NCBI RefSeq assembly: GCF_963676685.1
Contig: NC_092356.1
Coordinates: 21,997,750-22,061,749 of the forward strand
Direction: 5' to 3'
DNA length: 64,000 nt
Origin: Mytilus edulis
Taxonomy: Eukaryota; Mollusca; Bivalvia; Mytilida; Mytilidae
Shown: in pieces, positions 22,518-34,193 of the stretch
Position numbering within the stretch: position 1 is the stretch's first letter
Layout of the letters: the number at the start of each line of letters is the position of its first letter
Program-made: the position numbers and the translations under genes
Notes under the pieces: generated by a model
What the model was told of the DNA's origin: nothing
Seen by the model: the letters and a program-made list of their open reading frames with translations, nothing else
Database searches by the model: none

Positions 22518-25500
22518 GTAAGCAATTATTCTTCTTTCCACTTTTACAAATACGTATTTTAAATATCGTATCATGAATGCATAACATTTCAACCATAAAC
22601 TATACTACTAGCAGTTTGCGTGTCTGATTGTTTTTTTCTTTTTTAAAAGAGGGGTTGTAATGTCCTTATTTTAGTAGCTATACATTTTACCTTTGAACAG
22701 TTCAAAACGGTACATAAAATATTTGTATAATACATGGACTATTATATCGTTTACAATGAATATCCAACAAATGTCAACCTTTATTTAAATTTTGATGTTC
22801 TAACAAAGGATAAACTCATCATAAATACCATGATGAAATTCTGTATTTGCGCCAGACGCGCGTTTTGTCTACAAAAGACTACTCAGTGACTCTTGAATCT
22901 AAAAGATAAAAAGACCACATAAAGTACGAAGTTGAATAAGATTTAGGATCAAAAATTCCGAAAAGTTCTACCAAATACAGCTAAGGTAATCTACTCCTGA
23001 GGAAGGAAAGCTTCAGTATTACAAATTCTCAAAGTTTTACAAACAGTTTATTTATAATTATGACCATTTCATTGATAATTCATATCAACACAGAAGTGCT
23101 TACTACTGTACTGGTGATACCATCGGGGAATTAAAACTCCAACAGCAGTGGCATCGACCCAGTGGTTGTAAATTAACTCATCATAGATACCAGGATTGAA
23201 ATTTTGTATTTTCGTCAGACGCGCGTTTCGTCTACAAAAGACTCCTAAAAATCCTAAAAGTTTCGCCAAATACAGCTAAGGTTAATTCTAAAAGGTAGAA
23301 AATACTTAGTATTTAAAAAAAATCAAAGTTATGCATATGTAAACGGTTAAAGAATATATAGAATACGTAAGTAGCTCAGGTCTCATACTTAATAACCCCT
23401 GTATTTTTAACAGCATCACTTGACCAGGGACAAATTCAAACGACTTTAAACACACATAGCTCTTTCAAACATATATCTAAATAACTAGTGCAATTGTATT
23501 TTTTACCTGCATCCCATCACTGTTATACATAATCAATATTAAGATTTAGCTTTATAACTTTGAATTATTTCAGATTGACACTCGTATTCACGGAATTGAG
23601 TCTGCTTTACAGGTAGGTCTCTTGTTTTTGATATGCATATTTGAGAAGAGTTTTAATCTTCTTCGTATATTTTAGTGCAATGATATGTGTGTGTATGTTT
23701 CGAAACATTTGAAGACATTTTAATCTTAAAGATTTGGGAAATGTGATACAACTAGGTAAAGCAAACATATATTTGTTAAAGTGAATTGTTGACGGAGTGT
23801 TCCCGTTTCCTTGAATTTGTCAATGTATAGTCGAAGGTTAGTTGTTGATTTTCATGCTACATAACTCATTATTCGTCCACCGCCATATAACTAAACTAAA
23901 CAATAAATAGCATTGCTCGTCTCAGAGACAGATCTATCGTTATACTCATCCCCCAGTTTTTATAGGGGTTTGTAATTGCTCTGTCTTTAGTTTTCTATGA
24001 TGTGTTTTATGTACTGGTGTTTGTTAATTAGCCATGTCGTTTTCAGTTTATTATTGACTTAAATGGGTTTGAATGTCCCTTTGATATATTTTGCCACTTT
24101 TTCTTCTAAACACTGAACAATCCATACCCAGTAATAAAGGATCGAATACTTTGATTATATATGCCTCATATTGCTTTGAGCTTAGTATGATATGATAACT
24201 ATAAAAACATAAATTTTACAGATCAACACTCAAGGAATCAAGTCTGCGTTGGAGGTAGGTCTCTTGGTTTTAATATGTAAATTTAAGAACAGTTTTCATC
24301 TATTTCATATGTTTTAGTGCATTTTGTGTGTGAGTCTTAACCTGTTTCGAAACATTGGAAGTACTTCTTATTTATAGATTTGTTAAAAGATAAATGTGAT
24401 CCTATTTGAAGATCATCATATTTGTATATATAGGTTCCTAAAATTCATCATTGTTTTTTAATTATCTTATATAAAAAGACTTAGAACAACATACACAAAA
24501 TCATTTCATATTCCAAGGAATATATAATTATTCCAGATTCAATAAATTCCTTGCTTGTTGTGTTAGTACGTATGTACGCATGGACTAAGTTAACGTTAGT
24601 TGCCTTCGTACATGCATGCATGGACTAAGTCTGTTGTTTTAGTCCATGCAAACATGGACTAAGTTAGCTTTAGTTGCCTTTGGGAGATAAATGTATTGTA
24701 CTTTAAGCTCCGACGGCATCAATTGTGGATTTGATGGTCGCAAATTAAGTTTACTGGCGACGCGTTAATTCCATTCTAATGAAACTGACAGAAAACAACG
24801 TTAAAACATGCATTTAAAATCTGTCATATGCCGTCTGCGCTTGCGCGTACGTCCGATAGCATCAATTGTCGATTGATGCCATGTAAATAAGTGACGTTAT
24901 CCAATCAAAATGAACGTTACAAACGTTGTTGCATTAGAATCGTCCATGCATGCATGGACTAAGTCTGTTGTGTTAGTCCATGCAAGCAACTTGATGTTGA
25001 TGTCCAGTAAAGAACGGTCTAGTCCAGTTAAATTTAAAGGGTTTATGGACCAAATGTCCACAAAAACTGATTTGACTTGGGGAGCCTCTGCAACTAAATG
25101 CTGTACATGGTAAGTCAACTAAGGTTGTGCATGCACAGGGTTAGTTGACTAAGGCTGTGCATGCACAGGGTTAGTTGACTAAGGTTGTGCATGCACAGGG
25201 TTGGTTGACTAACGACGTGCATGCACAGGGTTAGTTAACTAAGTTGTGCATGTACGTGGATTATAAACCTTACACACACACACACACACCTTAAAAACTA
25301 TCATGAATTACAAGATTAGTTTATAATACAGAGATGTTTTGGTAAAGAATAATTTAAATTTGAAAAAAAATAGGCTGACGTAGAAAAAAAAATTGACAAC
25401 GATGAAAGCTAAATAAAACTATGTACGTACGCTAAACGATCGTTTGGGACATCATTTATCGATCGAATGATTAATGGTATGATATTTTGGTTCGTTAATC

Positions 25501-27049
25501 ATCCATACCAAAAAAATAACGTTTGGGCACCGTTCCGTTTGCGTTTTGTTATCTTAAAGAGTCATACTCTCCATATACTGTGAACATGTAATTCGATTGT
25601 TTGTTGTTTGGTTTTTACATAAACTAAGCTGTTGATTCCCGTTTAAATAGGTTCAAATTTTGCCTTATAGGGGACATTTCAAGCTTACAATGATATAAGT
25701 TTTGCTCATAGTTAAAGTAATTAGGCGACAGTTGTTCACCAATGTTCAAATCTCGTAAGAATAGAGAGAGTCCAATCAAGTATAACTCATAAAAGGAAGA
25801 AATCGTATGAACCCAAAATGTAGCGAGACCGGATACGACGACAGTGTAAGCGTTGAACGTTCGCCAAAAGACTGATTTTGATCTCCGACGGATAGCTGTA
25901 CAGCAATCAAAACCATGTCTTTTTTGTACTCTAACGACTTTTCCTGATTATTTTTATTGTTTATTTAACAGGAAGTATTGAGGATCCAAAGAAATGAAGC
26001 CAATCGTCAGTTCTGCAAGACAAAAATGATTGAACAAGGTCAGCCTTTTTTACAGTAAATTATAATGACAAACATGCTCCTTATCTTGAATTTATATATT
26101 CTCGTTGTATTGAGAAATAGTTTACTGAAATAACAATTAATAATCAAAATAATATAAAATTGTCAACATAACTGTTACATTGGCATTTGTAAATTGAATA
26201 CAGGAAAAAAAATCAAAAGTTTTCCTTATGTGAAAAGTATATAAAAATGTTTATTTCCTTTTCATAGGCATGGTTGAAGGACAATTAAGCCCCTTCAAAC
26301 TTGGACAAGATATAAACTTTTATCAACATTATCAGATTGATTCGAAATCAGTACTCAACACATTACTGCAGAGAGCGACACTACTTGCCGTGATGATGGA
26401 TGATGGTAGGCTTGTGATGTATGCGATCTTTTATGAGGGATTAGCAATATATAACACAGATGGATCACAGGTAGAAACCATACCAGTCGACGATGATCCA
26501 TGTTATATGACGGCTGTCAACAACTCAACAGTGGCTGTAACTATAGAACAAATGTTCATTCATCCACGTATTGATTTGTATGACATAAACAATAAATACA
26601 AGCTTAAATCCATACAACTTTATGAATTTGAGGAAACTTGTGGCATTACAATGATAAATGACAAATTAATAGTTGGTGTAGATAGGGGAATAGTGATAAT
26701 TGATTATCAGACGGAACAAATTGTACAGCATATAGAAATACACAACCAACCATCAGAGATAAATGTTTCTGATAATAGAATATTCTACATTGACGACATG
26801 CAAAAAAACCTCTGTTGGTACAGTTATACCGATGAAAAAATACACACATTAACATTACCATCCATCCCATTTTCAATGACTACACTACAAGATGGTAGTC
26901 TGTATGTTCTCTGTGAAGATGAATCTGTACAACACGTATCATCAGATGGGGAACAGTTCAATTCCTTAAAAACAAATCAGTCCAAATTTTTCGATTTTCC
27001 TGGGTGTATACTTTACAATTCAAAACAGAAAAAAAATGGTTCAATATAG
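21888..27049 (+). CDS. HEPN (DZIP3-type) protein with a C-terminal beta-propeller-like region
   Basis: Five plus-strand exons (21888-22517, 23574-23612, 24222-24254, 25972-26038, 26268-27049) join in frame to 516 residues. Residues about 20-200 match the DZIP3-type HEPN domain: MHVLFHLRHRNAYCCKDK, YCQWDLLYTENTG, HNCHCKFIANPVKLKQLDIT, RYKNNYLSHNTEG and LDPHRQEDLIRIENRPFDEG. The usual HEPN R-x4-6-H motif reads K-N-N-Y-L-S-H here. Residues about 211-257 form a short helical linker from three small exons. Residues about 260-510 look like blades of a beta-propeller (VDRGIVIIDYQTEQIV, SDNRIFYIDDMQKNLC, LQDGSLYVLCEDESVQHVSS). No RING, B-box or kinase is present. Such HEPN proteins are expanded in bivalves and suspected in RNA- or immunity-linked roles; the function here is unknown. 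A possible poly(A) signal AATAAA lies at 27156. The end looks frameshifted at an A run (27029-27036). Confidence 0.82.
22518..23573. other. HEPN gene intron 1
   Basis: Contains two reverse copies of the 'gacgcgcgtttcgtctac' dispersed repeat, at about 22820-23010 and 23100-23290. The second keeps 'agcagtggcatcgacccagt' as well. Confidence 0.5.
22820..23290 (-). repeat. GTAGACGAAACGCGCGTCTGGC dispersed repeat, two reverse copies
   Basis: 'gccagacgcgcgttttgtctac' type sequence at about 22853 and 'gtcagacgcgcgtttcgtct' at about 23215 are reverse copies of the block at 29065-29110. They are followed by similar stretches (aaagttctaccaaatacagc / aaagtttcgccaaatacagc, then taaggt), so they are copies of one element of roughly 200 bp. 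Non-coding; a sequence type very common in mussels. Confidence 0.65.
23574..23612 (+). CDS. HEPN gene mini-exon 2 (13 codons)
   Basis: Encodes IDTRIHGIESALQ between tatttcag and gtaggt, phase 0-0. Paralogous to mini-exon 3, with the intron sequence after the donor duplicated as well (ctcttg..tttaatat..tttagtgca). Confidence 0.75.
23925..24110 (+). repeat. Retroelement tail fragment in HEPN intron 2
   Basis: 'tctttagttttctatgatgt', 'ttagccatgtcgttttcagt' and 'aatgtccctttgatat' match the 3' tail that follows the Penelope-like reverse transcriptase at 61900-62215. Confidence 0.6.
24222..24254 (+). CDS. HEPN gene mini-exon 3 (11 codons)
   Basis: Encodes INTQGIKSALE between ttttacag and gtaggt, phase 0-0. 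Relative to mini-exon 2 it lacks two codons after T-Q. Because both are phase 0-0, the exons could be included or skipped independently without a frameshift. Confidence 0.72.
24540..25260. repeat. Short palindromes and a 30-bp tandem repeat in HEPN intron 3
   Basis: The motif 'catgcatggactaagt' recurs with its inverse 'gttagtccatgcaa' at about 24575, 24610, 24640, 24945 and 24975; 'tccatgcatgcatgga' at 24943 is a perfect palindrome. From 25110 to 25250 a unit 'ggttagttgactaaggttgt' + 'gcatgcaca' is repeated about five times with changes. A (CA)n run follows at 25273. Confidence 0.75.
25972..26038 (+). CDS. HEPN gene exon 4 (linker)
   Basis: Encodes EVLRIQRNEANRQFCKTKMI then E-Q, ending in phase 1 at gtcagc; acceptor tttaacag. 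Predicted helical. Confidence 0.75.
26268..27049 (+). CDS. HEPN gene exon 5 (beta-propeller-like region)
   Basis: Acceptor tttcatag. The exon completes the split Gly codon and continues MVEGQLSPFKLGQDINFYQH. The 259 residues show repeating strand-rich modules with D-G and G-V/I turns, as in NHL-type or TRIM-type propellers. It ends CILYNSKQKKNGSI and stop just after an 8-A run. With one A fewer the frame would continue about 17 more residues to a stop at 27087-27089. Confidence 0.85.
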
Positions 27050-27155
27050 TGTCCAATCCGGAATTGTCCGAATACTTCATGAAATATAGAAAAAAGGAAC
27101 ATGTTATGATTTTTTCCGCAATTTATCATTTAATATTAACATCAACAATCTATAG

Positions 27156-27161
27156 AATAAA
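27156..27161 (+). terminator. Candidate poly(A) signal of the HEPN gene
   Basis: AATAAA about 107 bases after the annotated stop. It is the first canonical hexamer seen downstream. Confidence 0.4.
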
Positions 27162-28689
27162 TACTTGTGCCTGTCCCAGGTGAGAAGCCTGAATTTCAAT
27201 TGCCGACATTTGTTGCTATTTAGTTGTTTCAAGTTTTTTTTTAATTTTTTATATGTCACCTTACTGCCTAAGAAAAAACATTTCAATTTTGACATTGCAG
27301 AAAAAAATCAAATATACTCAGTACCTTTTTACTACTAATGATCTTGATGTTCACAATCAGCTCACCATAAAATAGGTTTGGAAAGTTTTGCACATGATAT
27401 CACTGTTGAGACTATAAGTTTTGGTTAAAAATCTTCAAGTTGGCTGTCATATTTATACCATAACTATACAGTACACAACATTAACATGAATAGGGATTTC
27501 TGTACCAACTACAATGTATATATTAACTTCATTGTTAAATTCTATCACTCATATTCTCCAGCAGTACTTCATGCTATTGCAAGCGAAGAAGAAGAAGCAA
27601 CAAGTTAATATTAATCAAATAACGAATAAATCCAGATTTACAATATTATAGATTTATTCTGTCTAATTAATGGCAGGTCGTTCAGGTACTTCACATTAAT
27701 TTGGTCAAAGTGCTGTAATAGGAAGGATAATTTATGTAATACATGTAATCCAGCATGAAGTTATTGCGTATTTATTATCTAATTCCGTATTTGCTTTAAC
27801 TCATAAATGGTTCTGTGGTACCTAGTGTCTCGCCTGCCATTGGTACTGTGCCTGTTATTTCGATATCCAACAACGCAATTCATTTATCAATAAAATCTGG
27901 AAAATTAATAATCTATATGATAAAATATTTCCATAAAGGTGTGATAAAATGGAAGTCTAAACACTGTACAGTAGAATTTATTCAAATCGACAAAAAAATC
28001 TACTGAACGGTAAAAAAGAGAGAAACAAAATAAAGAAATAAAAGCATTTTCAAAATTTAGCTCCTCTTCATCTTGATAAGCTTTCAAACAATTTCTTGAA
28101 GGTTTTAAAATTAGTTTAGAGTCATAATCAGTTGATGTTTTTCCCACCAGGTAAACTTCCTATTAGTTTAAAACAATATCATTTGTTCTCCGTGAAGTTC
28201 CTTCAATGGAAAAATAAAATTTCTCCTTGAAAAACCAGTCATTCGTTGATTAATGTCACTGTTAGAAAAATAAACTCCTATATGGAAGTAATGTAATTAC
28301 ATACTTGTCTATCATTTTTGCTTATGTGCTTTGTATATATGCCTTTTTGTGTTTAATTGTTACATTTTGTTTGTTTTTATAGTGATTAAAACTATAACAC
28401 AATGTTCACTGTTTTACCTCATATTATTACATGTTAACCTTTTATTTCTGTTTGCTTTGTTCACACATCGCTGTCAATATAATAGAATTTTATGCGATTG
28501 TCATATAAGTGAGAGGTCGAGGTAACTATAAAACAGTTGTAATCTACCATTTCAACATTAGAAATACCTTTACCAAGTCTGGAGTATTGTTATTCATTCG
28601 TTTGATGTGCTTGAGCTTTTGGTATTACCATTTGATTAGAGACTTTCCGATTTAGTTTTTTTCTCGGGAGTTCGGTATTTTAGTTATTT

Positions 28690-28865
28690 TATTCATTTGG
28701 AGCAGGATCTGCTTACCCTTCCAGAGCGTCTGCGATCATCCACATTTTGAGGTTGGGTTCATGTTGCGCAGTCTTTAGTTTCCTATGTTGTGTTTTGTGA
28801 ACTATTGTTTGTTTTTCTGTCATTTAATTTTTTAGCCATGGCGTTGTCTGTTTAATTTTAACCTT
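28690..28865 (+). repeat. Retroelement tail fragment
   Basis: 'ggagcaggatctgcttaccc', 'gggttcatgttgcgcagtct', 'tagccatggcgttgtct': the same order of blocks as the tail after the Penelope-like reverse transcriptase at 61995-62160. Confidence 0.65.
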
Positions 28866-28974
28866 ATATATGTTATATTGACACAATTAATTTTTTAATT
28901 TCCTGTTTACAAAAGTAATTTTTCAAAATACTGAGGATTATTTATTTTTTTTATCCCAGGCATAAATTACCTAA

Positions 28975-29170
28975 GCCGTATTTGGTTCAACTTTTATTGA
29001 AATTTTGGATCCCCAATGCTCTTCAACTTTGTACTTGTTTGGCTTTTTAACTATTTTGATCTGAGCGTCACTGATGAGCCTTATGTAGACGAAACGCGCG
29101 TCTGGCGTATTCAATTATAAGACTGATACTTTTAAAAACTATTAAAATTACCATCAGTGGCACCCATGAT
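28975..29170 (+). repeat. GTAGACGAAACGCGCGTCTGGC dispersed repeat
   Basis: Contains 'actgatgagccttatgtaga' followed by 'cgaaacgcgcgtctggcgta' and 'ccatcagtggcacccatgat'. Forward counterpart of the copies at 22820-23290. Non-coding. Confidence 0.65.
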
Positions 29171-31469
29171 CGACCCGTGATTTAAAAACGAATATAATTT
29201 GCTTTCAAAGGACACATTTGTAAAAGCTATTCTAATTTCTATGCCATAATCATGCAACACAGTCAGGGTTTCATTCGATAAAATTATCCCCACATACCAC
29301 GTAATTTGTTCGATCGTGAAAATGGAAGCAATCTAAGACTGAGATGAAACACTGTCAATTAAATCGGTTAATTTATTCACATATCATCGTTGTGTAGTTT
29401 CTAAATATTCAGCATTATTTAATTTTACTTTTAAGGCTTTTGTCAAAATGAAGTATTATCTGATTGACCATTTTGACCTTTTGTTTTATATAGAGTTTCA
29501 TTTCATATTGTTGAGTTAATTATATTTTAGTCTGAACAGTGATTAAAGTACAATATACTAGATGTTGGCGCAGTGAGTATGTTTGTGTTTAAATACACTT
29601 GAAGCCAGTTCAAACCCCCATGCATTTCTTCATTTTTCTTCAGGCAATGTAAATACTAAGTTAGGATAAAGACAGCTGTTCTGAATTCGTTTCGTTGGTT
29701 GATATAGTGTAACACAAAAGTAACTTGTTGAATTTGTTAATTAAAGCAACAATTTAAACTTGATAATGGTTTTCATATTTAATTGTTCATCATCATATTT
29801 TTATCTTACACATATTTAATATCATAGCAAAACAAATATATTCAGTACAGTCTTGTTACGGAAATCAAAGTCTTAGAAAACTATTTTATTTGGCTTATTA
29901 AAATAACGACAAAGGATTCGAAAAGTACACTTTGTAGTATTATACCTTTTCCCCAATGAGTATTAATTATAAGACAATCATATAATGTGTTTTTTTTTGT
30001 AAATTCATTTGGGTGTAAAAGCGTTGATCGAAGTACAATTGTATGAAGCGCAAAAGCGCTTCATTCTTAAAATGTGCGCACCATATGAAATTACTAAAAT
30101 AGCATTCAATACTTATTATAATATTTTTTTCTATGATCATGAAAACAAGATAAGTAGTATCAAGTTTTTCTTTTATTTACCTGTGCACTTTATTGTGGAA
30201 ACGTATGTCATCATAAATGTTTCTATCCAATTTGAAATGAATGTTAATTTCAGAATGACGCGATAATGCTATTATCCAATTAAAACAACGTTTTATAATG
30301 AAACATTCATCTAATGTAATTATAATTAAAGATTAAAGAACAAGGAGGTGAAACGGTCACTGTAAGAATATTACAAAAAACTGAGTTGTTTTACCACGTC
30401 TCGATCTTTAGATCACAATATTAAAGGAAGTTTTGTTATCAAATGATTATTACACAACAAACAAACTCTGGAAGTTTTACTATTCAAAATTTGTTTTTAT
30501 GAAGATGGTGCATTTAATTTATGGGTCATATACTATATAGTTATCCACTGGAAAGACCGTGGTACACCTTTATACATTCTGATTCGTTTGTGATAACTGA
30601 TAGGTGGTAGAGCATATTAAAGAGGTCAATAATATAAAATATAAACCGAACAAACAAACAAAATAAACACTAAACATGACCATGAACCAAAAAAGGTTTA
30701 ACAAACACAACGCAAAACCTTATGCATAGCAGCAGTATATGATAATCTGGATAGAGGGTCTTTATTTTTATATTCCTTATATTGGGTGTTTATGCTATAA
30801 ATGTTCTTTTTTCTTCTATTTAAGACCACATCATTTTAATTTTTTATACTTTGTGCATGTTTTTCTCTTCTTTTGTTTTTCCCATTATTTTCTAGATATT
30901 TTTTTTACGTTTTTTTTTTTAGTACACGACGTCAAGAGACTCGTAAATATCGTACTGTATAAAATAGCCTTCAGCTTATTTTGGGTTCTTTTTTATTTTT
31001 TGTCACAACAAATTAACGTATTTATTTCTGAACTCAAGAACGCTTTTGGTTATATACGTTTATTATTATATTTCAAAGTTTAAGACTTACTTGTACGTAG
31101 CTGATACTTCCTCATTAAAACCATTAGTTTACGTCAATAACATCTCTAACAAACTTTACTTTAACACATGTTTAAGCCCCTGGCATGACAAATTAATACC
31201 TCGATTCTCAAGATATCTTTTGTTCAATTAATACATCACGAGAAGTCAATGAAATAACGAGAAGTCACTCAAGAATTATAATAGTTCAGTACATTCAGTG
31301 CAATATGTTAGAGACGGAAGCAGGATAGCTAAGTCTCTTATTTCAAACCTGCTAGTTAACCGCTGGCTAACACTGTGATAAGACTTCTTCCCTGTTTGTA
31401 AATAATGCTGATCAAGCTGTTAAGTAAATCAATCTGATTACATTCAGCTGTGTCAGTATATGCACGTTT

Positions 31470-32130
31470 CATTCGATGTCAAACTGTAATCTGATTGACA
31501 TACTAAAATGCATGATCAGACTGTGTTGACATAATTTTCTCTTTAAAAAAAAATGGAATTTAGTATAGTACTTGTTAGCATTTCCGTGAATGGTGCTTTT
31601 TTAAAATATTAAACTCGAAAAAAGAAGATTTTTAAATGTATGCTGTTTTTGGGGGACAATGTGCTGCATGGCTGTGTCTTTGTCTGTCTTCGACTAACAG
31701 TTGTTGACTGTTCACTTTGAATATTTTCTCCTAGTTTAATAATTCAACTCCAAATATTATCTGCACATTTTATTTGAAGCCAAACTTTAATCTGATTGAC
31801 ATACTAAAATGCTTGATCAGACTGTGTTGACATAATGTTCTCTTTAAAAAAAATGGAATTAAGTATAATACTTGTTAGCATTACTTTAAATGGCATATTT
31901 TAAAATATTAAACTCGAAAAAAGGGGATTTTGAAATGTATGCTGTTTTTGGGGGACAATGTGCTGCATGGCTGTGTCTTTGTCTGTCTTCGACTAACAGT
32001 TGTTGACTGTTCACTTTGAATATTTTCTTAATTATTCGGCTCCAAATATTATATGCACATTTCATTTGAAGCCAAACTTTAATCTGATTGACATACTAAA
32101 ATGCTTGATCAAACTGTTGACATATTTTTG
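31470..32130 (+). repeat. Tandem duplication, ~300-bp unit, 2.2 copies
   Basis: 'aatctgattgacatactaaa' starts at 31488, 31789 and 32081 (spacing 301 and 292). The blocks between include 'gggggacaatgtgctgcatg' and 'cttcgactaacagttgttga' in both full copies. Copies differ by scattered changes and a small deletion. Non-coding. Confidence 0.85.
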
Positions 32131-33033
32131 AACCGACATGTAGAAGCATATATATCGGGGGTGTATTCAGTGAACAATATCTAAGATGTCATCTTGTTTA
32201 TAAATGCTCTGTAAAAAACGTACTGTTACATGTCTATCAGCACAAAGTTGCTCTAGATACTACTCTTGATTACTAATAATATGGTGTCTTTGTAATGCTT
32301 CGAATTAAATCATAAAGAATAAATCTGCAATATTCGATATTTTCCTACACAACTGCATCTTTATGTTCTAAAAATTTCGTATGTCAAATAGGAAATGTTT
32401 AGGATTGTTCCAGGGGAGAACTATGGATTATGCGAATGTTAACGTTAACGTTAAAACGTTTTTAGGTGTATATATATATGGAAGTGTTTAACGACCTTGA
32501 CTGGCTTTTCAGCCCTCGCACGGTCGGCTCGGTGCCCGAAGGCGTTTGGTGAGCTTTAACATATTTCGTTTCCGTGGGTCATGAACAAGTAGTGGAGGTC
32601 GCAATATGTAGGCCGCCATCTTGGTTTTGGTGAGTAGATTTTTCTTTGTTTACTATTTTGATGTTATTTCTTCACTATTTTTAGGTGGTATGGGTGTCTT
32701 TCGCTATCTTGGATTGTAAATAACAGAGAATCTAAGGTCCAGATTTTAAATGAAGTTAGAAAAATTTGATGCAGGAATGCTAAACACAAATGTGAATTTC
32801 CATTTAAAAAAACAAATTTATAAGATTATAACTTATAAATGTAAATATTTTTACAAGTGTATATATTGTTTTGCTTAATTTTTAATGTTTTAAATTGGCA
32901 TTTTAAGGGGAGGTAATTCTGAAATAGTGCATTTTTTGAAGGAATCTACATGGAAATTTGCCGTTTTGCATTTTAGCCGGGAAAAAACGCACCGTGACCC
33001 TATCTTTTCATTTGATATTCTATCTTCTAGTAT

Positions 33034-33039
33034 TTTATT
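33034..33039 (-). terminator. Candidate poly(A) signal of the SLC17 gene
   Basis: TTTATT on the plus strand, i.e. AATAAA on the minus strand, about 138 bases after the SLC17 stop codon. Confidence 0.5.
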
Positions 33040-33176
33040 TTACAATTCTATCATTTAGTTTAGCTTGTAATCACATAATCATAATGGTGTTTTTCCCCGT
33101 ATAATCCATACAAAATGTGTCATTTTGTAATAACATAACAAATCATAAGTAAATGCCTGGCAGTAACAGCTTTTTT

Positions 33177-33326
33177 TTAAATGAACACTTCGGTTTCTTT
33201 AAGATTTTCCTTGTCCAATGCCCAAGGCTGAATTTCCCCTCTAGCTATACAACAATATATAATAGCACCAAGTACATAAAACGCTGCTGTGACATAGAAG
33301 ACATTCCTCCATTCTTCAGAGGTATC
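33177..33326 (-). CDS. SLC17 exon 11 (C-terminus, stop)
   Basis: Acceptor attgcag; 49 codons [20 protein letters not shown], the last transmembrane helix, then [22 protein letters not shown] and TAA. E-W-x-x-V-F-Y and G-E-I-Q-x-W-A are family signatures. Confidence 0.95.
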   Translation of the reverse strand, partial: DTSEEWRNVFYVTAAFYVLGAIIYCCIARGEIQPWALDKENLKETEVFI

Positions 33327-34155
33327 CTGCAATACACAGAAAACCGAATGAAATGTTTATGCGACAATTTTTTCATGGCTAAAATTTGCCGTTAAATCCA
33401 CAATTGACATATAGCAACTAAGGAATGTTCTGCCAAGCAACAATTTATTATCACTTAATCCCAAACAGACGATGATAATTATTAGTTTTTTACACATTAA
33501 AAAGCAGATAGTGAACCCATTTTTATCATAATTACTGGTTTTAATAAGTTAAACTGTTTTCTTAATAGAAATAAATGTTTGATTTTTTTTACTTGGCATC
33601 TGTTGTGTTTGAAAAACAATACAATACTCATTGTTGAAGGTCATACGGTGGCCTATAGTTGTTTTAAATATCTGTGTCATTTGGTCTCTTGTGGAGAGTT
33701 GTCTCATTGGCATTCATACCACATCTGCTTTTTTCTAAAGTCAGGATTTTCACAAATTGTGGTACGAACCAAGCTCGAGGCGAGAGGGGGTAAGAGGGGT
33801 CCTGATCCCGAAACCCGAGGTCCCGAAATTCGAAAAAAGAATTCCCGGATCCCGAAAGAGTCAATCCCGAAATCCCGAGCTTAAAACACCCGATCCCGGA
33901 GTCCCGATAAAGGTCCTATCCCCCTCAATCTTAATTGACTAGGATTGCCAGCTAACCACCCAAATGTAGGTGTTTGTCTCCTGTCACTGCGGCTTACTTC
34001 ACCAATAAAAACCGGCCGTCATAAAATCGCTTAATGTGCTGAAAAAAAAAGATGTTAAACACATCAATCAATCAATCATGTGCGCACCCAAGAAATCCGA
34101 CTGGTGGACGGGGCTTATAATCACAACATACGGATGCTGAATATTGTTTAATAAT

Positions 34156-34193
<38 letters not shown>

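Larger units (their letters stand above)
27162..33033. other. Intergenic region between the convergent HEPN and SLC17 genes
   Basis: About 5.9 kb. Contains a retroelement tail fragment (28690-28865), a 'gacgaaacgcgcgtctggcg' repeat (28975-29170), a 300-bp tandem duplication (31470-32130) and a CG-richer patch near 32490-32640 (ctcgcacggtcggctcggtg, gccgccatcttggttttggt). Long AT-rich open frames at 30009-30266 and 30739-31083 look non-coding (low-complexity, Phe/Leu/Tyr-rich, no family resemblance). Confidence 0.45.

Noticed and set aside
26646-26876. Minus-strand frame inside the HEPN gene's last exon
   Set aside because: Shadow of the plus-strand coding exon.
30739-31083. 114-codon Phe/Tyr/Leu-rich frame
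   Set aside because: AT-rich T-run sequence, no splice or start context and no recognisable membrane protein pattern.
32430-32640. CG-richer patch with AACGTTAACGTT palindromes and 'gccgccatcttggttttggt', possibly a promoter
   Set aside because: It lies between two convergent genes where no start is expected, and no exon could be attached to it.
33579-33942. Overlapping frames rich in R, P, E, S
   Set aside because: Produced by short repeats of 'atcccgaa'; no coding evidence.
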